Below are positions 40,241-52,510 of a DNA stretch of 64,000 nt, one piece after another. Position 1 is the stretch's first letter. Each line of letters begins with the position of its first letter. Source of the DNA: Chrysomallon squamiferum (Eukaryota > Mollusca > Gastropoda > Neomphalida > Peltospiridae); NCBI GenBank assembly GCA_012295275.1, contig CM022671.1:17701456-17765455 (forward strand), written 5' to 3'. Below the pieces are notes generated by a model. That model had not been told where the DNA came from, did not search any database, and worked only from the letters and a program-made list of their open reading frames with translations. The translations under genes were made by a program, and so were the position numbers.

Positions 40241-42191
40241 GCCATTATTATTAGTATTATTATTTTGAATGATGTATTAGTTTGTGAGTGTCGTGTGTGT
40301 GTGTATCTGTCTATGTGTGCATGTTTGTGGTTGATATATATATATATATATATATCTATGACAGGATATAAGCTACTGTTATCAGTATGCAGTAAATAAT
40401 CATTTATATTCACCTTCCATCAAACAGTAAACTAGTAAGACTGCCAAATGACATTAGAATGAAATGACAGACATGTTTGTACACTGAGCTATATCTGTCA
40501 TATTACTTATTTATTTTTTCATTTTGGGTCTGATTGAATTGATTTATTTTTCTTTTTCACTTTTTTCGGGGTTTTTTTTTTTCTTTCTGTCTTTGGTCAA
40601 ATTTACAATGCTGAAGATAGGCATAAAAGTATGTGTGTGCCCCCACTTACAGAACATGAATTCATTATATTAATCCTGTCTGCAGATGTGTGTAAGAGTT
40701 TGTTTAAGACAGCACAACTGAAAACATTTGTTTTCAGTTCATTTCTTTCCTGTTGTTTCAGTGCAGTGGTTAAACATTTACAAGAACATACTTTTTAGTG
40801 TATGGTGTATTTAAAGAGAAAATAGTGTCTATTGGTCTAATAGCTCATTTCTGTTGGCACTAAGTTAATGGTGATTTCAGTGCTTGTCATGGTAATGCAT
40901 GATGGTCATATATCTTTATTAAAAATATTGTATTTTATTAAATATAAATATATATGAATAATTATCAGTGAATCAGTTTCATCATTTTGAAAAAGTTCAG
41001 TTTCAGTGCCTCTCATGGTTACATATAGTGACCCTATATCATTATCAAAAGTAATTGTGTTTTATTAAAAGTAAATATATATTGATAAAAAAAAAATATA
41101 TAGTGAATAACTGACAGAATTTGAGTTCAGGAATAACTAATAATAAAATATCTCACTTCATTGCCATATTTGTTCAATTAAAATATACAAATATTTTCTG
41201 CTTTTCTACATGGTTGCTCTTACTCTGCTAATAATAAAATATATCAGTAAAATTAGATGCAATGAAGCCAGTTATTTTTTTTTCTACTTCTGTTTAGTGA
41301 CAGAAGTATATTTAATTATTTTAGGCATTCCAGTGATAATTATATTGTTTTATGTTGACTCTGTTTGTTTTGTTCTTTCCAGGATGGAACAGGACCAATA
41401 CAGTTTACAAGACACATGGAAGATGTAGTTATTAATGTAGATAAACTCTCCAAGGAGGTGGACAAACTTCAGAGAAGACTGAATGTGGTTGGTTTTTTAT
41501 TTTACTTCTTTAAACTGTTTATTATTATTTCTATTTTTTTATTTTTTATTTTTTATTTTTTATTTTGTTTTTCATTTTATTATATTGTCTTATTTATATA
41601 TATAACTCTCTTCTTTTTTATTTTTGTTTTGTTAATAATTTAATATAACAAAAATATATTTATTTTTAAAAATCAAAATTCAAAACAAAAATAGCTTATG
41701 TTGTGTTACTGTATAAAAACAACTGCTGTTACTATTAATTACTGCTATCACTACTGCTGACATGACAGCATAATAATGCATAACATCTTTCCTCCACATC
41801 ATTTTATGACTTAATATCTTGTTTAGAGATTGTTGTTGTTTGTTTGGGGTTTTTTTTATCTTTTCTTTTTTTTTCCAATTTACAAACCAGTCTTGTTCAA
41901 AGTGCTGTAGTATAAAAAATAAATTTTATAAAAACAAAGTAAATTCATTAGTTTTTAAAGTTTTTTTTTACTTTTCAGGAACTAGATGGTCGAGAACTTG
42001 ATCCACCAGATGTGATACAGAAACGAAGAGGATCTAAGTGGCCCAAGAAAACATTAACATTTCTGTCATTGACTGTGATAGGCATAGCCACACTGTTATG
42101 GAAAAAAGACCTTTTCTCAAAAAAAATTTTGTTCTATGTTGGTGAAATACCCATGATAGCACAGCAGTACAGTTATGATTCAGTTAAATGA
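30244..42191 (+). CDS. ASZ1: Ankyrin repeat, SAM and leucine zipper protein 1 (GASZ)
   Basis: Mitochondrial outer-membrane scaffold for germline piRNA biogenesis. Twelve coding exons: 30244-30399, 30923-31064, 31961-32083, 32750-32861, 33606-33717, 34297-34425, 34961-35061, 35833-35974, 36560-36675, 37161-37281, 41383-41487, 41979-42191. They give 523 aa (human 475). Order: acidic N-terminus (1-52), ankyrin repeats about 80-275 (GWTALMYAS, ISPLIYAAREGHTSVV, NKQDSRGYTALSWA), then a SAM domain about 297-360 (EVEVFLYGLDLGSLVPLF). A heptad region lies near 430-453, followed by a single membrane helix at about 478-494 flanked by basic residues, as in a tail anchor. Exon 2 could instead begin at 30929 and exon 11 end at 41484; both keep frame and change one or two residues. 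The exon 1 donor (GTCAGT) and exon 11 donor are non-optimal. Intron 10 is 4.1 kb. Confidence 0.97.
30628..30665. repeat. Poly(A) tract, 38 bp
   Basis: Uninterrupted A run in ASZ1 intron 1. No retroposon body could be recognised on its 5' side. Confidence 0.9.
32120..32205 (+). repeat. Decayed duplicate of ASZ1 exon 3 3' edge and intron start
   Basis: The exon 3 end 'gatcctaattttcataaag' (to 32083) with its donor and following intron recurs 67 bp downstream: 'cctaattttcata' lies at 32068 and at 32135. Both copies continue with 'aacttttc..cactgtt' / 'gcttttctgtgat', 'ttta.cat.acagtta' and 'acag'. In the second copy the AAAG|GTAGAG donor has become TTGATGAT, so it is dead. A third, fainter copy may lie at about 32255-32300. 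Confidence 0.65.
34520..34790. repeat. Two-copy 141-bp tandem duplication in ASZ1 intron 6
   Basis: 'gaagaagaat' at 34525 recurs at 34666. Both copies contain 'gataaagtataac.ttactag', 'aaat.a.aattgttactata' and 'ttgttacataaat.tatt'. The identity looks moderate to high. No exon sequence is included. Confidence 0.8.
37321..37378. repeat. (CA)n microsatellite
   Basis: About 58 bp of pure CA starting 40 bp after the ASZ1 exon 10 donor. Confidence 0.97.
39900..40505. repeat. Two diverged copies of an unknown element in ASZ1 intron 10
   Basis: About 39920-40010 and 40420-40505 share 'ctagtaa', then 'gaaatgacaggcatgattgt' against 'gaaatgacagacatgtttgt', then 'tgag.tacatct' against 'tgagctatatct'. 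A 66-bp (ATT)n run lies between them at about 40175-40240, along with a (GT)n/(TA)n block. They may be remnants of a mobile element, but no ends or coding sequence are visible. Confidence 0.5.
40870..41100. repeat. Two-copy tandem duplication of about 127 bp in ASZ1 intron 10
   Basis: 'ttcagtgcttgtcatggt' at 40875 recurs as 'ttcagtgcctctcatggt' at 41002. Both copies are followed by 'atatc.ttat.aaaa', 'ttttatta' and 'aaatatatat'. 'tttcagtgcttg' also occurs near 39391, hinting at a dispersed family. Confidence 0.6.
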
Positions 42192-42579
42192 GATACCTTT
42201 GTGTTTAAACATGAACATTTTCCACATCGAGTTTTTAGGGTTTTTTTTTATTATTATTGTATTAAAATTTGTTATGAGTGCTGCTGATGAAAATTTTGGA
42301 AGAGTTTGGTTTTGTTATTTAAAATTTAGCCACAAAGTTAGTTTGTCTGTGTTTGAGTGTCTGTGTGTGTGTGTGTGTGTGTTTTGTTGGTATGCTTTTG
42401 TGTGTTTATATGTGTGCGTCTGTTCATTTGTCTGATTGATGTGTGTTGGTGTATTTTGCTGGTGTGAATGTCTTTGTGTATGTGTGTTTTCTTGGTGTGT
42501 GTGTGTGTGTGTGGTTATCTTGTCAAAAGATGACAATCCAAAATACTTGCAATTTAGTTATCTCCTGGAAAGAGCAACA

Positions 42580-42585
42580 AATAAA
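42580..42585 (+). terminator. Candidate ASZ1 poly(A) signal
   Basis: AATAAA in 'agcaacaaataaagagaa', about 390 bp after the ASZ1 stop codon and downstream of a TG-rich stretch. Confidence 0.5.
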
Positions 42586-45500
42586 GAGAATATAAAATAC
42601 ATTTTATTCAGTGTAACAAGTTTTGACTTTCATACGACATCAAAAGTATTTTAGACAGAAATGCATTTGTTTGAACTGTCGGTAATTTTTGAAAACATTT
42701 TGGTCTTTTTTCTTTTTTCCCTTTTTTTTTTCTTTTATAAAATCTCTTTCATCTGGTGACATCCAGACTTCTTATGTGCATTCTACCTAACCCTACACAG
42801 TTCCAATATTAGTGGTTTGCACAACTTAAACTAAGTAACAAGGACAATTTTAATTTAACTTAAAAGTATTTAAAAAAAGAAACTCATACATACACAACTA
42901 TAAAATATCTCAACAAATTTATTTTTTGTCAAGAACATGTTTTTTCATATTATAACATGATACAAGAACATCTGTGTGCTATACATTACATGAAGGAAGA
43001 CACCACAACAGGCTGAGATAAATCATACTTGGTATAAAGTCATAGTAAAGAAAATTAATGGTTCAATTTGCTGTTTTTAGCGTTATGGTCTTAGTGTTAG
43101 AAATTTTTAGACCAAAGTACATTCAGTATAGAGTATCAAAAATAAGTGGTTTTTTGTCTTCAGGTTATTCTTCATAATTTGTTATAGTTCTTACACAATG
43201 AAGAAATGCAGCTAGTGTAAGTTTTTATTATTAAAGCTTCTAAATTGAATGAAATTACAACATGCAGAAAGAAAATATCACATATATAGCAATAGAATGC
43301 ATTCATCACAGAAATTGTTTAAAACCAGTTATAAATATAAAAGTGTTAGCAAACAAGGTTTGGTTGTGCAGTTTCTGATCATTACATAGATTCCTGATTT
43401 TGATTAAAATTCATAATAATAATTATTTAAAAAAGGATATATATTAAAAAAAAATTTTTAGAGTGTTTCTAAACAGGAAATTCCAACTGTTTAAGTAGTT
43501 TTAAGATGGCCTCTTTAAAATGTCTTTTCTGAGATGTATTGAAAACTTACTTGAATTAAGAGTTATCCAGAGACATCAATTTATTAACCTCCTTTATGAC
43601 ATCTTTACATGTGTATCATGTTTTTGTATTGTACTGGCAAGTTGTAACATTAAGGTTAGAAAATACTGTAATGAATTATGGTCTTGGTCATACTATCCAG
43701 AACAGAACACATTATACTTGGGCCATTGTTCAAAGACACATGAATATTTACAAATCAGGCTGGTTTATGTGTCATTGTGTATTATTGGGGATATTTTATT
43801 TTTATTTTGTATTTAATTTTTTTTTTTTTTTTTTTTTTGTTTAATGAATAATCAGTATTATAATCAACTAGTTTATACAAATGTTATTCAGAAACTCAGG
43901 AAACTTGAAACTTTGTTTTAAATTTAAATTGAAAATTAATTATCACTTTACTTTTTCTTTTTCTTTTTTAAACAATCAAAATGTCAGTCAAAATATTTAA
44001 AATAAAATATTTCCTTTCAAAATAAACATTTCTCTTTTTGATTATGATTATACTGAAATTTTAAATTAAACTGTTGTCCAAAGATTAAATATAAAATTAT
44101 TGAGATTTCTTATTACGTTCAAGATGTGATGATCAAGGATAAATATAAATAATTACAAACTGATTTCTAATCATTTATACATTTTTGCTTTTTGTTTTCT
44201 TATGAACCACAAAATGTTTTAAGTAATAGAATTTTAATTAGTGCTACAGAAAATCAGACCCAAAATATTTTTTTTTTTTTTTTTTTTTTACATATTATAT
44301 ATTTGTGTATGTTGTACTGTTGTTAAATATTCACTCATTTATTTATTTATTCATTCATTCATTTAAATGAGAAAGATAATTGGGTCTTTTTTTGTTTGTT
44401 TGTTTATGAATGTGAATTTGGAGTGATAATAGAACTGTAAATAAAAAAGTTACAAAGTTTGAGAACATTTTTTTTTTTTTTTTTTTTTGTATTAATTTTA
44501 TATTTATTTTTTTTATTTATTGTTATTTACTTTTTTCTTTTACAAATATATATATTGGATATTTTTTTTTTTTTTTTTTCGTTTCTATTTATTTTATTTT
44601 ATTTTTATATTTAGTTTCGTTTTAACTATTTTTATTTTAATTCATTTCATTTCTTATTGTTGTTCTTTTTAAAAGTCTGGATGTAAATCTTAACATACTG
44701 CGAATAGGAGAGACAGTTTGTATGTGTTTTATAATTTCAAATATCTATTTGCGTGCTGTCTATATACATACATACATACATACATACATACATACATGCA
44801 GTTAATGAGATATTAAACCAGATGCAGCCAGCCACGGGATATTTGTTTTAATCAGCAGTAGCAAATCGTTTTTATGCGCCTTGCCAAGAAAGCGTATAAT
44901 AAGCCTTTAAAAAATTAAATAAATAAAAATTAACTTTAATAATAATATGGCCCTCGGTTAAAGTGAGAAATGCAGACCAGTGGAATCAGCAAGATGACTG
45001 ATCCTGTGACAAATCTGATCTGAGAGTAATAATACTGAAACTGTCCAAGAGATGTGAAAGATAAATTCTGTACTTGCACTTTAATTAAAAACAGAAGAAG
45101 AAAGAAAACTTCCATTCAGAACATTCATCCCGTGAACGAGTTAATATCTTCCAAAGTGCTGTTGTATGATTTTTAATTTTTTATTCATTTTTATTTATTT
45201 TATTTTATTATTATTTTTATTTTTATTTATATTTTTTTTATTGAAATTTTTCGGATTATAAATATAATAAATAATATAGTGTGTGACCACATGGTAAACA
45301 GTGTCTTGACTGAATAAAGATATTTATGTTTACCAATATGACAAGAATACTTAATTCATTTGATGAAAAGATCTAATCTTAAATAGACATTCTTTAACGA
45401 AAATTTTAACAGTAATAAGAAGACGACGAAGAAGAAGATGATGAAAATAATGGGAACGGCATTTTTTTTTTTTTTTTTTTAAATTTTGGTGGGATAAAAT

Positions 45501-46008
45501 ACGGCTGCCTTAATTAAGGATTGAAAATAATTACAGTCAAACACTTAAAAAAAAAGTTCGCTATCTGGACGAGCTAGCTAGGGGAACGAGTTTATTAATA
45601 AATTCTGCCGTCGTTCGTGTTCATGCTACAATCATCAGCGGAGCCTGTATTTACAAAATTTAACAAATGAGCCCAGCATAAAACCCAGCTGGAGCGCGGA
45701 TCACATTCCGCAAGTTACTGGAAACGAAGGCAATTAAGTTTAGATTGGTCGTGTGCATTACGGTTTTCATACTCGGTAGTTTGTGAACAAGTTAGATAGA
45801 GAGAATGTAAACAGTCTCAAGAGAGAGATTAAATCTTTGATCTCTGCAAGTATTTGTAAATGACTCGATTAATTATACATAAATTAGTTCGGGAATTTTT
45901 TTTTTTGCTACATTTTTTTTGATTGAAATAAAAATAGGATGGCGCAGTTCCGGTATTGAAGAATTTTAGACTTAAGTTTTTATTTCGATAATTCTTTTTC
46001 TTCAGATT

Positions 46009-46114
<106 letters not shown>

Positions 46115-46439
46115 CCTATATTTGCCCCTATCATGAAACTAGATAAATTAGTTTTCTTTTTAGAAAAAGATAGCGCAGTTAACAAGAAATATCATTTCAT
46201 GCATGCGTGCGTAATTGTGACTGAAAAAATGTACGAACATGCACTTCAATTTCATTATTTTATCCGGCTGAATAACTTACAAAACATCAACATTAATTTT
46301 AAACGAGATATTGCTATATTATAGAACATGGTTAGAACGATTAATCGAAAAAATCGCCAATATATTTTTACAGATTTCTAAACGTATATGAAAAAAAGGT
46401 TTCCGCTGACGTAATATCTTTAATATTATATTTATTATT

Positions 46440-46452
46440 GTGTGTGTGTGTG

Positions 46453-46542
<90 letters not shown>
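46440..46542. repeat. Compound (TG)n(GA)n microsatellite
   Basis: A short TG run, a TATATA bridge and about 84 bp of GA. It lies about 330 bp from the preceding (CT)n(CA)n tract, and the two have opposite strand polarity. Confidence 0.97.
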
Positions 46543-46544
<2 letters not shown>

Positions 46545-47137
46545 CATTTATGACTTCATAACTCCAGTAATGTCAGCTTTGGAAAAGAAACTATAGTATT
46601 TTTGCGATATTTAGTATCAGACATATAATTATTTCTAGCAACATTAAAAACCTAAAATCAACTTCACATAACATAAATAAACATCCAGCAACGATTTATT
46701 TCCACATACTTCAATCCAGTCTAATGTCGTCTGTATTTAAAAATTAAAAGTTTAATTTCAAGAGTTATATTTTGTTTATCCAAAAATTAAAGAAAAATCT
46801 TCAGAAATCCTCCTGTATGTAAGACATCAGAATTAGTTTATGTACAATAATTTAGTATTATTATATCTACTACTACTACTGCCGCTATTAATACTATTTC
46901 TATATTTATTTATTATTATTTTCTATTTTTAAATTTTTTATTTATTATTATTTTAATAAATTTTAAAATTTTTATTAAAAAAAATATATATATATTTAAT
47001 TCATTCTTTAAATTTTTTTATTATTTAAAATTAAAATTAAAAATTTTTTATTTTTATTTATTTATTTATTTTATTATTTATTTTTTTTTTTTTTTATTTT
47101 TTATTTTTAATTTTTTTAATTTTTTTTATTTTATTTA

Positions 47138-47168
<31 letters not shown>

Positions 47169-47259
47169 TTTTTTTTTTCTGAATTGAAATACATATTATA
47201 AATTCACAAAAGACTAATTTCTAACCATTAACCAAAATAAATAACCCCGTTCCCTTATT

Positions 47260-47515
47260 TCTTGGGTTTTTTTCTCTTTTTTTTCGCGTTTACGAAATCG
47301 GCAAACGTCCCGTCCCAGACTGGTTCCAGAGTAAACGTGGCTGATATCCAGTCGACTCACATTTTCTCAGGTATATTTGTAGTGAAACAATACACGAGGC
47401 CCGTCCACAGGTGTGCTGTGAAACTCCGCTGCATCTTCGTATTCCAGTCCTTTGATCTTAGCGCTCCGCCGGAATCGAGATGAACCTCAAAGACTCCAGC
47501 CGAAAACAGAATTAT
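47260..47515. other. GC-richer island, possible exon or regulatory element
   Basis: About 230 bp of clearly higher GC with CpGs inside very AT-rich DNA. Both strands are open across most of it: plus 47262-47483 and, on the minus strand, about 47515 to 47342, reading AGVFEVHLDSGGALRSKD in part. Neither translation resembles a family I know. It could be an exon of an unrecognised gene, a non-coding RNA, or an enhancer between ASZ1 and WNT2. Confidence 0.35.
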
Positions 47516-49214
47516 TTTTAACCCGATTATTTATTTATGTTTTTCTTCTGCATACATCGTTAGAAGTAATTTTTTTTTTTTTTTTTTTGTTGTTGTTGTT
47601 TTTTTTGTTTTTTTCCCTTTAGTTTTTCACCTCACAGTTTCTAATGAATCCGCAGTTGCACATAGGGAGAGTGGCATAAATGTATGCTTCTGCATTTCTC
47701 TATGTACTTTGGTTCTTTCATAAAGAAGGTATCAACATTTTGGTAAGTTTAATTCGTGTGCAGTATATGTTTTTTTTTTTTTTTTACTGTGATCTTCATT
47801 TGTATCTTTCATTGGAATTTGCTTTAAATATATAACAAAATATTTCACTATTTGATTCTGATTATTTTCGTCATAAAATATATTTTCATTTAATTATTTT
47901 CAGCATCTGTATTTTGCTTCCAAAGTTATTTCATTAATCCTTATATCTGCTGGTATTCTCCAAATGTTACCATTTTGAAGACGGTTTAATGATTTTACTT
48001 GTTATTGTCAATATAGTTTGTATATATATATATATATATATATATAAAAGCTACATTACGTATCTGTTCGGTATACAACACGTAATTATTTCATTAATTA
48101 TTATTAATACAAAAGTTATTCATATTTCTGGTTTAAAATAAAAAAAATAATAATAAAGAAAGAAAAAAAAAAGAGGGAGGGGGAAATCCTTATTCGTTGC
48201 TTTAACTCGTTCATCAACTCAAACATTATTTCGTACTTTTTTGTTAGGAAAGATTGAATTCAGTAAAAACAACAACTTGGAGAATTGTAGTGTGTATTTC
48301 ATTCGTATGTTGTAAGTTGTTTGTAATATTCTACAAAAGATGTTAATCTAAAGAAATTACAGCAATATTGTTTACGAAAAGAAAACTATCAAAAGACTGT
48401 GCCTGATTTCGTCGGAAAGTTTCAGTTAACTTTTGTTAACTTAATAATGAGTAGAATGATTTTAGAAAACAGCTCCAACACTTTATTTAGTTTTAGGTAA
48501 GATAGCTGATTTCTAAAAAAAATTACAGTATATGATAGACATAACTCATAGTTTTAAATATACAGTATGAAGGTATTAATAGCGTAGGAATTTTTAATTA
48601 TTATTATTATTATTATTTGTTTTTTTTTTTTTTTGCTGTTTTTTTCATACATTCTTGTCATGCATGTACGTATGTATGTAAACATGTATGTATTAATATA
48701 AGATGTGTCTAGCTATGTATGTATGTATGTATGTGAGTATGTAGATATAAATAAATGCGAGGATTTATAGACTGCACAAATAAAAACGAATACAAACAAA
48801 TATTTTAGTAAACTGTTCTTAAGTATCTGGCTGACAAAAGTCTGGGAAGCATTTCTAATTGATTACACACTTTAGTAAGGGCGTGGAAGAAAATCACCAC
48901 CAGGGAAAGATGGATACGCATGGTGGCAACGCTTTCTGTGATATTTCAAATGTCTCCTAGTCTTATAAAAACATTTTCTCACTGTTGAATTTCTTTCCCT
49001 ACTCCAGTTAATTGTTAGTCTCAGATTGGAATCTGTATTAATCTTCTTTTTTTTACTTTTTTTTTTTCTGCTGTTTTTCTTTTTTCACGGTAACATTGCA
49101 GAAGTTTGGTTTAATGAACTGATGTGTGCTTCTGTATGCGATATGGTTAAACAGTGAACGACCTTTATAGCTGTATCTACGTCTTCATGACATCCATTTT
49201 GTTAAATAATTTAA

Positions 49215-49215
<1 letters not shown>

Positions 49216-49281
<66 letters not shown>
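49216..49281. repeat. (CT)n microsatellite
   Basis: About 66 bp of pure CT. Confidence 0.97.
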
Positions 49282-49284
<3 letters not shown>

Positions 49285-49440
49285 CTTTATGCTTTACGCG
49301 AGTATTTTGCTGAATATGTTCGTAATATTACTTTCTAATTAAATAATTCGCCTGATACATACATTTTTTTCTTACCTGAATATTGGTGTATGAATATAAT
49401 TAAGCAAGTTTTGCCCGCGGACATTTATTACTATTTGTAT

Positions 49441-49583
<143 letters not shown>

Positions 49584-50659
49584 TAAAATGGGGGAAAAAA
49601 TCCTTTGCCATCATATATATTATTTGTTAAACCAGATATCGCAAGTCATTGAGGCGATTTGATCCTACAATTTTAAACTCTTCACATGCTATAGTCAGTA
49701 AATTCAGACTCAAAAATTCGTTGTTAGAGACAAAGAATAACGAACTGATAATGGAATCCTGTGTTTCTCCTTCCAAGGCTCCAGTTCATTAATTATTAAA
49801 ACTTTATGACGAAATCTGTGCAGTATCTTGAATATAACTCAAAGATTAATATAAACCAGGGTATCATGAAGTTTATTTTGGTTTTCTGTGTTTTATTTTC
49901 TCATGTTTTATTATTATTATTGTCATTATTGTTATTATTATTATCATCATCATCAAATTTCTACGAATTGCTGACTGAAGTTATATTTCATACTGAATAA
50001 TTACAAAATTAAATACACATTTATCTAATCTTTTAGTATAGTTATCGTATATCATTTACTAAAGGTATCTGAAGATGTTTTCAAATAGTTTTGTGCCATG
50101 TTCTGAAAGATTTTGAAACATTCTCTTCCGACAGAAATGGATTTCTCCAAGTTTAAAAATCAAATAAACAGATAAATAATTTAATTACCCCAAAAATAAA
50201 TGAATAGCATAACTTAAAAACTAATGTAGTTCCTACTGTCTGAATACATATAATAGTATTTAAGTAGTTAGTAATGATGATGATGACGATATCAATGAAA
50301 AAATAAGAATGACGACAACAACAACAACAACAACAATAATAATAATAATAATAACAATGACAAGAACAACAGTAATAAATGTATATAACTATATAATGTT
50401 TTTATATCTGTACTAATTTTATTTTTAATTTTTATTATTCTTACTATTATTATTATTATTATTATTTTATTTATTTATTTAATTATTTTTAAACTTTAAC
50501 GCCGATCATTATAAACAGTTTAAACCAAAGAAAAATATTTATATAACAAACAAACGTGCAAGAATAAATCCAAACCATCAGAACATTTTCTTTTACCACA
50601 TTATTGTTTAATAAGAGTAATCTGTAGCATGAATACTTTTTTATTTGTTTTCAGTTTGA

Positions 50660-52510
50660 GAGATATTCGTTCGTCACAGTGTGATCATTTTACTACATAG
50701 CAATTTATTTATTACGCAATAAGATTTTCGTTACATATTTTTTATGTCATACTAAGATATTCGTTACAATGTAATCATTTTATTTTATATATATTTGTTA
50801 CAGTCTAATCATTTTATTCCATAGTAAGATATTCGTTACAATGTGATAATTTTATTACATAGTAAAACATTATTTACTGTGTGATAATTTCATTACAATG
50901 TAAGAAATTCGTTACAGTATGATCTTGTTATTATTTTGTAAGATATTCAAAACAGAGTGATTTTTTTAATTACATAGTAAAATATTCGTTACAATGTAAC
51001 TTTTTAAAATTATTTTTACAGAATACGATGCTAGTTACAGTAAGATATTCCTTACAGTGTTGTCACTTTATTAGATAGTAAGTCATTCGTTACAGTGTGA
51101 TCATTTTATTAGATAGTAAGTCATTCGTCACAGTGTGATCATTCTATTACATTGTAATATATTCGTCTATTTATTACATAGTAAGATATTCGTTACAGTC
51201 TGATCATTTTATTACATTGTAAGATATTCGTCATTTTATTACATAGTATGACGTTCGTCACAGCGTGATCATTCTATTACATTGTAATATATTCGTCTAT
51301 TTATTACATAGTAAGATATTCGTTACAGTCTGATCATTTTATTACATTGTAATATATTCGTCATTTTATTATATAGTAAGACGTTCGTCACAGGTTTGAT
51401 CATTCTATTACATTGTAAGATATTCGTCATTTTATTACATAGTAAGACGTTCGTTACATTGTGATCATTTTATTACATTGTAAGATATTCGTCATTTTAT
51501 TACATAGTAAGACGTTCGTTACAGTGTGCTCATTTTATTACATAGTAAGATATTCGTCATTTTATTACATGGTAAGTCATTCGTTAAAGTGTGATTATTT
51601 TATTACATAGTGAGATAATCGTTACAGTGTGATATTTTTATTACGTAGTAAGATATTCGTTACAGTGTGATCTTTTATTGCATAGTCAGTAATTCGTTAC
51701 AGCGTGATGATTTACATTATAAGATATTCGTCATTTTATTACATGGTAAGACGTTCGTTACAGTGTACTCATTTTATTACATAGTAAGATATTAATTACA
51801 GTATGATCACTTTATTAGATAATAAGTCATTCGTTAAAGTGTGATTATTTTATTGCATAGTAAGATATTCGCTACAGTGTGATCACTTTATTAGCTAGTA
51901 AGTCATTGGTTAAAGTGTGATTATTTTATTGCATAGTTAGATAATCGTTACAGTGTGGTCTTTTTATTACATAGTAAGATATTCGTTACAGTGTGATCAC
52001 TTTATTAGCTAGTAAGTCATTGGTTAAAGTGTGATTATTTTATTGCATAGTTAGATAATCGTTACAGTGTGGTCTTTTTATTACATAGTAAGATATTCGT
52101 TACAGTGTGAGTTTTTTTTTATTACATAGGAAGATATTCGTTACAGTGTGAGTTTTTTATTACACAGTGAGATATTCGTTACAGTGTAAGCTTTTTATTA
52201 CATAGTCAGATATTCGTTTCAGTATGATCATTTTATTACATAATAAGATATTCGTCATTTTATTACATAGTAAGATATTCGTTTCAGTATGATTATTTTA
52301 TTACATAATAAGATATTCGTTTCATTGTGATCTTTTTATTATAAAATAAGATATTCGTTACACTATGGTCGTTTTATTACATGATAAAATAATCGTTACG
52401 ATGTGATTTTATATATTGCATAAGAAGACATTCTTTACATGTGATCCTTTTACTGGCGAGCAAGGATATTCTTTACACTATGATCCTTTTATTAAATAGT
52501 AAGATGTTTA
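50660..52510. repeat. 38-bp minisatellite array, about 1.85 kb
   Basis: Tandem copies of a unit close to 'attcgttacagtgtgatcat' plus 'tttattacatagtaagat', with 38-bp spacing seen at 51981 and 52019. Copies diverge by several bases. A shorter variant lacking the central part ('attcgtcattttattacata') is interspersed from about 51170 to 51560. A three-monomer block (114 bp) starting at 51881 is repeated almost exactly at 51995. A larger block starting near 51131 recurs at about 51261 (130-bp shift). There are no unique spacers, so this is a satellite, not a CRISPR array. Confidence 0.95.

Noticed and set aside
50660-52510. Regularly spaced repeats that could look like a CRISPR array
   Set aside because: The whole 38-bp unit is repeated with point differences and there are no unique spacers; the genome is eukaryotic. 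It is a minisatellite.
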